From contig OZ005604.1 of the NCBI GenBank assembly GCA_963930655.1, positions 10,550,001 to 10,614,000 of the forward strand: DNA of 64,000 nucleotides, read 5' to 3'. Each line of letters starts with the position of its first letter. Within the stretch, counting starts at the first letter, position 1. This document shows, piece by piece, positions 56,801 through 64,000 of the stretch. Under the pieces are notes generated by a model that saw only the letters and a list, made by a program, of their open reading frames with translations, was not told the origin of the DNA and did not search any database. Source of the DNA: Myrica gale (lineage: Eukaryota > Streptophyta > Magnoliopsida > Fagales > Myricaceae). The translations under genes and the position numbers were made by a program.

Positions 56801-58650
56801 TCCAATGAATTCCTATAGCTACAAGGTAGGGTTCTAACTAGGCTAGTGCTACGGCCACAGGGCTACGGGGCAAGGGCTGTTGCACTGATGCGTGCAGATT
56901 GAGTTTGGACTTTGGACAGACCACGGAGTCTAATTTAAAATAGAAAGAGCTTTTCCGTGGAGAATAAGTTCACTGATGAAGAAAATAAACGGGCAAGGGA
57001 CCCACAAACGGTATTGATTTCTGTGTACTTTTTTTTTATTGATAGATTGTTTTTTTTATATATGTAACGGGGGTTGGGACTTGGGGGACAGGCAAGCCTC
57101 CATCTAACCGGGATCTATTCCTCCTGAGGAGAGGGGTGCCAATGGATAAACTATTTGTGTCCAGCAAACCCTTCTTATATTTCGCTTTCAAATTAGCAGT
57201 GAACCACAAGTATGGGTCCAGGGAACAGGAAAGTTTCATCTGGATCGGAGGAAAATTATGAAACTTGCGATGGGGTTAAAGCTCAGCTGACCGCCATTTC
57301 TTCTTTTGTACTATACATGGAATTTGCTAAGTGAAATATATCATGTCTACGGAAGCAGAAGCATCAACACTTTTTGTCCGTGTTTCAATTGGCTTGGCAT
57401 CTTGTGCTCTTTGTTTTTTGTTTTCTGGTGGTGTCCCCACAAAGTGACGACCACAATCTTTTTGCTTTTGTTTAATTAATGAAAAAAATTATGTTTCTAA
57501 AAAAATCTTAAAATTCACATAAGTTTAGGTGGTAGATAGATATATCACTCAACACAACTCAGTTACAATGATTCAATATATTTTTTTCATCTAATCACAA
57601 CTCAACATGTGTATACAATTTTTTTTTAAATTGTTAAATTAAATTTGAAAATTTGAAATGAACTTTTTAAACTGATTAGCGGTCTTCGAAAATTTTGTCG
57701 TCTGAATAATCTTCAAGAGTTCTTCAGGATCTTATCAATCTCACCACTTGAGTCTTGTAAATCTCACAACTTGAGCAACTCAAATGTTCTACCTCTTTCC
57801 TCTTCACGTCTAACATCCGTCAAAGGATTTCTCTAAAAGTTCTAATGGACTTTTGTCAGCTCGAAACACTATCATATAATCTTTCTCTGAACTCTAACTA
57901 TTATATGGCGTGAGATCGTTTGAAATTTCAAATCTCGACCGTAGAATCACACGAAAAACTTATTTTTCATTATTTCTCTTATATTATTTTATTCTGAATT
58001 TTGGGCTTCTACTAATTTCGATCATGTGTATCAACATATCACAATTGACCCCCGAGAATATGAGATTGATTTGCAAAATTCCTTTCTCCAACAATTATTT
58101 GCTCGTCAATCCTTGCATCATGCTATATTTCACATGAGCTAATAGGATCATAATAATATCACTAATTAAATTCTTAATTCTCAATATGTAATCTATTAGA
58201 CTCCCAAATTATTTTTAAAAGAATTTCATAATTACATTGGCCAATGATTTTTCTGAGTTCATCACTATACAAATATATGAGTGTCGGTCTAGAACAACCG
58301 TTAAGTGAACAAGGAATCGAAAAATCATACTTCCTCCGACTTTGATTCAATAAGCATTAACATGATTTTTCTACGATATCACTCAACAATATATTCATGA
58401 GACATCTTATGTCATAACATAATACTCATAAATAAATAAATATATGTGGCAATTGAATAAATAAAAAAATAATTATCTCATAATTTTTTATAAACAATTA
58501 GTTTTGAGGGCATATATCTTACAATAGTGTGGTATCTGCCTTTACCAAAACCAAAGAGATGAAAAGACCCTAGAAACAAATGTTAATACAACGTTTGGGA
58601 AGACAAGGTGAAACAAAGAGATCAAGAGACACTGCATATAAATAAGGCTA
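56801..58650. other. Spacer, no gene seen
   Basis: No coding, RNA or repeat feature recognised. Short frames at 57036-57239 and 57910-58137 are unsupported. Confidence 0.45.
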
Positions 58651-58654
58651 AATT

Positions 58655-59570
58655 ACTTTGTTAGTCCTGTAGTTAATACTTTTTCTAATTTAGTTTATAG
58701 GGTAAATTTTTTCCTATAAAGATCTCTAGGATAGAAAACATTTTCCAGGTTATTCCACGTTAGAATTACTGACATGGGTAACGGTGACAATACAAAAATA
58801 ACATAATCATTGAAATATGAATTAAAATAAATTAAACAATATAAAAATATTAATTAAATGAAAAAACATACAGAAAAATACTAAAAAGAAGGAAAACAAT
58901 TCTACAAAAAGAGAGATAAAAATTAAAATATATTTTGAAAAACAACTTCTTCCGGAATCCACACTCTTGGAGGAGTACGGGTGGCAGGGTTGAGTCACCA
59001 CCTCGTAAGAGATGGGTGGCAAAACATCCATCACCACCCTTAATTCTCTCAGAAGAATTTAGCAATGGTGCTATAATTCAATTTTTTTTAATGTTACTTG
59101 TACAATTGCATTTAAACTTTTTAGGATTTTTATTTTAATCTTACTTATTCTTTTTCAAATATTGTTGATTTTGTTTCTCTTTTGTTATTTTCTTTTTATT
59201 TTCTTCTTAAGGGTTTTAATTCAATTTTTTTATCTCTTTATTTTTTAGTTATTAATTTAAATTTCTACAGTTTCATGTTTTTTCAAAATCTGAAAGTCCT
59301 ACCTTTTTTAGATTTTTTTTATTTTCTATATTATTCTCATTTGATTTAAATTTTTTCCTCTTTCTTTTGTATTTTCTAGTTATATATTTAATATATTTAT
59401 ATTTTGTTCAAGTGACGCAGTATTATAAATATTTTTTTTTTAAAAAAATCTCTCTTTTTTTAACATTTCTCATTAAATATTTTTTTTTATTTATATTGAT
59501 TTTTTATTATCACCGTTAGCTACGTCATAATATAATAAGGTGGACGCCCTATATTATTATATTTAAAACA
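58655..59570. mobile_element. Possible degraded foldback element with GC-rich core
   Basis: A GC-rich patch (58945-59040) lies inside very AT-rich DNA. 'gacatgggtaacggtgacaa' at 58774 faces 'ttatcaccgttagctacgtc' near 59506 as a weak inverted pair. The layout resembles the elements at 30.0 and 47.5 kb, but the arms are poorly kept. The overlapping frames on both strands across the GC patch are not genes. Confidence 0.35.
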
Positions 59571-60021
59571 GCCAACAAACACAAAAAGCGAAGTAGCATG
59601 CAAGCTGTGATAATTGTTTTCTCGATTCCCAACTACTGTCGGCTTTTAGCATGGCGGGGAACATTTTAGTGCTTTTACTTTTTCCCTACACTCACATAAA
59701 TTAAAAAAAAAACATAAATTAATTGCTTCGAAAGCATACAAGTCTGAGCCATATAAGCGATGCAGTTAGTGGTCCCTTAACCTTATTCAGAAAAAAAAAT
59801 AGTGGTCCCTTAACCTGTAATCGAGGGACAGAGGGAGCACGCTGAAACAAGCAGTTGAGTCGTAATCCGAACACGTTACGTTAATGTCAACTTATAGCTA
59901 CCGGACCGCTCAATAAAAATGGAGGACTCACGCCAAAACTGTATGAACTAATTACTCTCACGTGTTACGAAATCAAAATTTCGCTTACTAGGCCTGCACT
60001 CCAGGTTGAGATTAAAGCTTC
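59571..60021. other. Spacer, no feature seen
   Basis: Contains 'agtggtcccttaacct' twice (59768 and 59802). No gene seen. Confidence 0.5.
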
Positions 60022-60410
60022 GTGAGTGTTGGATAAATACTGGGTCCTATTTTTGTGGGTAGAAAAAATCTCTTGGTTTAGGAATTTGTGAAGAAAGTTA
60101 AAGCGTGACCTCGAAAAATGCTTTGTAAAAGTTCTTTATTACCCCGGAAGCTAAGATGTACTTGCTATTCGATAGATAGTGGAGGAAGCCCAAGGAAGTA
60201 AATAGCCTTGGGGGTGGACGTAAGCAAGTGTTGGCCGAACCACCTAAAATTACGGTATCATCTCTCCAACTCTACATCTCCTTTTATTCTTCTCATATCG
60301 TGAATCATTGTTCTTTTACATTACTGTCATTTTGTTCAAATTATCTTGAAAAAGTTTCATCTTTTATTAAAACTCAATTCACCCCCCTCTTGGGTTGCTA
60401 CATAGACTTT
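60022..60410 (+). mobile_element. Fragment of SIRE-like copia LTR (R/U5 end)
   Basis: Matches 26121-26580 of the copia 3' LTR in the same orientation: shared 'gaggaagcccaaggaagt', 'caagtgttggccgaacc', 'acctaaaattacggt' and the end 'cccctcttgggttg'. It lacks the 5' two-thirds of the LTR, and no element body follows. Confidence 0.85.
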
Positions 60411-61740
60411 CAGTTTTGGAAACAATTTATAGTCAAACGAGTTACAAATTGCGAATTGATAATTATATGATATAGGGACTTAATCGGTGATATGATTCCG
60501 GACCTATTAACTCATGTGGAATATAGTATGATGAAAGTAGAAATAAACGAATAATTGTTAGCAAAAGAGATTTTACAAATCAATCTCAAAGACTCGGGGG
60601 TAAATTATGATATGTTAATGGACATGATCATAATTAGTAGAGGTCTAAAATTTGGAATAAAAGATTATAAAGTAGTTAATGGAAAAGGACATTTTCCATG
60701 TGATCTTACGGTCAAGATCTTAGGTCTCTAACGATCTCACTCTATATCACAACTAGGGTTCAGAAAAAAGACTATAAGATAGCTTTTTCTAGACAGTTTC
60801 TCATTATGACTTTGAAAAACCTTGTGACAGTTGTGAGGAATGAGAATCAAGGAGGCAAAATATTTGGGCTGCTCAGTTGTGAAATCAAATACTCAAGAAG
60901 TGAGATCAACAGACCTAAAGATTATCCAAGATTAAAGATTCAATTGCAGACAAAGTTAAAGATCGTTTGTCAGATCAATTAAGTATAATTTTCTGCAGAC
61001 AAACTTTCAATTCATTATTTTTCTTAAGTATTTTCATGCACACACACAGAGAACTGATATCTTTATTTCTCTAGAATGCTTGCCTACTGGACTAGAACTA
61101 TTTGAAAATGCAAGTATGTTTAAAAATCTGTTTCTTGACTTCAAAATAAGTTGTGGCATTTAAGTCTGAATGATAGTCGATGTTAGTTGACTTTTGTTCC
61201 TGGGATGTGTCTAGCTACTGTTTTTCTCTTTCTTTGCTAAGAGACAAGAAAAAAATTAGTTGGGGGGCCGACAAAAACTTGATTCACTCTAAAATGAGCA
61301 ACACAAAGGCTGTCTCAAGTATATGAGTTATGTCGTGTAATAAATAGCCCAAAAGGCCAGTTCAGACTTCAAATTCATTTTTTTGGATTTTGGAGAGTTT
61401 GAAAGTAAATGACGAAAATTAAATAACGGAAATTAGATGACAGAAAATAAATAACATTAAGTAAATGACGGAAAATAAATGACAATAAGTAAATGAAAAG
61501 GAATACAAAAAGCACAAGATTCTTTGATTAAATAATATCGTCTTATTACAACCCAAGATTCAAGTTAAAAGAAAAATAATAATAATAAACATAATCCAAA
61601 ATTGAAACAGAAATTCGAGAAAATTAAAGAGTGAGAAACTTAAATCTAAATCGTAGGAATTGAAATACGAGACATTAGAATAATAAAGCATAGAAGAAAC
61701 TATTCTAAAAATTGACTGAAAAATAAAACTTGATTTTGGA
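60411..61740. other. Spacer with short tandem-like motif
   Basis: No gene recognised. At 61405-61500 the motif 'agtaaatgac(g)gaaaat(aa)' repeats about five times. Confidence 0.5.
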
Positions 61741-62320
61741 AAAGAAAGGAGAATAAAAGAGAGAGATAGTGATATTCAGCCAAAGAGAAGAAGCAGGCGG
61801 AGAGGAAAGAGAAAGTGAGAATTGGCTGAGGTAGAAAAAATATGAGAGGAAATAAAACGTGGGAATGGGAGAGAGAGAGAAAGTAGTGGCAAAGAGAAAA
61901 TAGAGAAAAATTAGGGTTTTGGCAAAAAGGAAAATAATGGAAAAAAGAAATAGAGAGATAATAGAGAGAGATGCGGCTGAAAAAATAAAAATAAATAGAG
62001 AATGAGAGAAAATAGGGTTTGTTCGGCTAAGAGGCGAGAGAGAAAAATGAAAGAGGAGAGAGAGAAAAAAAGAAGGGAGAGAGACAGAGAGAACAAGAGA
62101 GAATAAAAGTGAGAGATAAGGAGGCACGACTAGAAAATATAGAGAGAGAAAAAATAGGGGGAAGAGTAGGCCAAGGAGATACGAGAAAGATAGAGACAGA
62201 GAGAAAGTAAGGAAAAACAGGCTAGGTTAGAAAAATTGGAGAGAAAGAGAATAAGATGTAGGATTTGCTAGGTTTAAAAGAAAGTGAGAGTAAAAAAAGA
62301 GATGGAGGGCTGAGATTTTA
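61741..62320. repeat. Purine-rich (GA) tract
   Basis: About 580 bp of G/A-rich plus strand with repeated GAGAGA and two isolated 'tagggttt' words. The 140-residue minus frame (61705-62127) is a Ser/Leu/Phe-rich translation of this tract and not a gene. It could be the leader or LTR part of an unrecognised retroelement. Confidence 0.6.
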
Positions 62321-63503
62321 ATTTCTTCATTGAATTACAGTATTGCCATTAATGGGGCTCCTTGCACTGTCATGTGTCATAGTAGATTTTCCCTTGTTCT
62401 ATATGAGTCCAAAAAATAATTAATTTTATCCCCTTGCACAAAAATACTTAATTAGCTTGTGGCATCATCTGATGAAATTAAATTTATAAAATAATTACAA
62501 TGCCAACAATCATTGTGCAAATGATAAACATAATTATTTTAAAATGTGTGGACACTGTATGACTTAAGTACAACAAACCAAAGTTAGGAAAAAAATTGCA
62601 TGTGCAATAAATTAAATCTAATGTTATAGTAATTCAACAATTAAATGCCCCTTAACAATTTTTTTTATCTAAAATATTAAACTATTAATATTATATTAGT
62701 TTTAGATGTACTCATGGAATATTCTAGTTCAATCACTTAGTATGGTATTTCTGGTCATTGGTGAATTTCCTCTTGAAAACAAGCTCTTCATCTGTAGCTA
62801 TGTCTATTGCAATAACATTATTAGCACTGCTTATCTGTGGGCAACTGTTTTATAGAGCTCATATGGGAATGAATCTCTAGTTCATATCTTTCATATGTGG
62901 TACGTAATAACAATCCTTTGGTTTTTAATGTTTGTGGTTGTGATTAACGATCAAACACTACTATTTAGTTAAAAGTTTATGCTATTAGCCAAGGCGCAAC
63001 CTTATTTTTCTTATAGTAGCGTATATCCCGTACAATGCGACAAGTGGGCATAAGGTGCTGCACCACGTGGGTGATTCTGATGCATGCAATTTGCATGATC
63101 TCTTCGATGATAATGAACAACAAATGTACTTTGTAACTCAAGATGGGGTTCAACAAACAATGCTGATAATGTCTAAGAATAGTGTTGTCACATCTTGTGC
63201 ATCATTTCACGCTTCTCAATATCAAAAATAAAAATCAAGTTTGTTTGTAACAACTATTGTTAAAGTCGAATTAGGGTGTGGTAACAACTTTTGATTATTG
63301 TTATTGATAGTGTTCATTTTCATTTTGTTAGTTTCTAGATTTCACATTAGGAGACTTTAGAGGTTGCATGTATTGGCAACAAATTGGTCACTTCTAAAGG
63401 TTAGATTTTGACTTGAAAGACTATTATGATCATTTGTTTTAGGATTCTAATTCATCTGATAGCATAGCCGGAAACAATCAAAATAATGTAAATAATAATC
63501 TCA
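62321..63503. other. Spacer upstream of gag remnant
   Basis: AT-rich, no gene recognised. The last ~60 bases (from about 63447) may already belong to the damaged gag reading that follows. Confidence 0.4.
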
Positions 63504-63851
63504 ATGGCCATGTTGTTCCAAAAACAAGAACCTTGCGAGATTATTAATTTGGATCAAACAAGAATTAGTTCTCCTAGATTTCATCTGAAAGAATTTGAAG
63601 AGGTATTTGCACCTTTACAAAATAAAAATACCAATGATCATATGATTAGGTTAAAATTGTTTCGATTCTCTTTGAAAGAAAAAGCTATGACTTATGTTAA
63701 TTCATCGAGACTAAGATCTAGTGGCACATGGCAAATAAGGGTAAAGCCTTGTTACACCAAAGTAGTCAACTGTCGCATGTTAGTCATGGTCTTGATGAAG
63801 CACAATTATCACAGACCATTATGGAACGATGACAAGTATATTCGAGGTTGA
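63504..63851 (+). pseudogene. Gypsy gag remnant (Athila/Tat-like)
   Basis: The reading FHLKEFEEVFAPLQNK, then IRLKLFRFSLKEKAMTYVNS and SSGTW follows the gag core of Athila/Tat-type gypsy elements (HLxxFxxxC, RLxLFPFSLxDKAxxWxxS, GTW). The expected Trp after KA is a Tyr, and the frame degenerates after SSGTW. No protease or RT follows before the window ends at 64000. Confidence 0.6.
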
Positions 63852-64000
63852 CAAAATGCTGGTCATACCGTCGTTGGTGTTCATGGGTGAAACACTTGAA
63901 ATACATAGTAGTTTGATGGAAGACACCTGGCGCATTGATGTTAGTTGCCCATGTGATTGCAACAGTGACTTTCCAAATAAGAATAAGCCCACCGAGTGAT

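Noticed and set aside
61705..62127. 140-residue minus-strand frame with apparent membrane segments
   Set aside because: Low-complexity product of a purine-rich tract; hydrophobicity comes from CT-rich codons.

Overview
The window is nuclear DNA of a flowering plant, most likely a eudicot. The evidence is one intron-rich gene for a plant-specific DEMETER-type DNA glycosylase, set in a dense bed of Ty3/gypsy and Ty1/copia LTR retrotransposons, LINE debris, foldback (MULE-like) elements and AT-rich spacers. I saw no tRNA, rRNA, CRISPR array or operon. Species cannot be named from the sequence alone.

Layout. 1-8278 is a three-layer Russian doll of LTRs of one large family. An outer plus-strand LTR, with a tRNA-Met-type primer site just after it, is split by a minus-strand solo LTR (793-7658, target duplication TAATG). 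That one is in turn split by a ~4.0-kb plus-strand solo LTR (1703-5694, duplication CCAAT). 8279-11713 holds LINE and CACTA scraps, a 417-bp foldback element (9-bp duplication) and a solo LTR (duplication AATTC). 11714-18138 is a near-complete but broken gypsy element (gag, protease, RT/RNase H, integrase). Its pol frame continues through the polypurine tract into the 3' LTR. Three minus-strand solo LTRs of the same family lie at 9919-10908, 18833-19931 and 49210-50139. 20650-26588 is a decayed SIRE/Maximus-like copia element with an extra ORF and a 1.5-kb 3' LTR. 26590-28110 is a minisatellite with units in both orientations.

28876-41745 (minus strand) is the one clear host gene. I could follow 19 coding exons from start to stop; every junction has GT/AG borders, and the exon sum is 5772 nt (1923 codons plus stop). 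It encodes a DEMETER orthologue with the catalytic Lys/Asp pair and the four iron-sulfur cysteines intact. A probable CT-rich 5' UTR exon lies near 44.02-44.27 kb. The last intron carries a 702-bp foldback element with a 9-bp duplication.

44.3-64 kb is gene-poor: a LINE RNase H remnant, small AT-rich inverted-repeat elements, two GC-cored foldback elements, a solo LTR, and a ~2-kb foldback element (52982-54951) carrying a captured, frameshifted fragment of an alternative oxidase gene. Further right are an SIRE-type LTR scrap, a purine-rich tract and a gypsy gag remnant. The retroelement genes work only within their own broken elements. The host gene is an epigenetic regulator (5-methylcytosine excision) of the kind that acts on transposons near genes.
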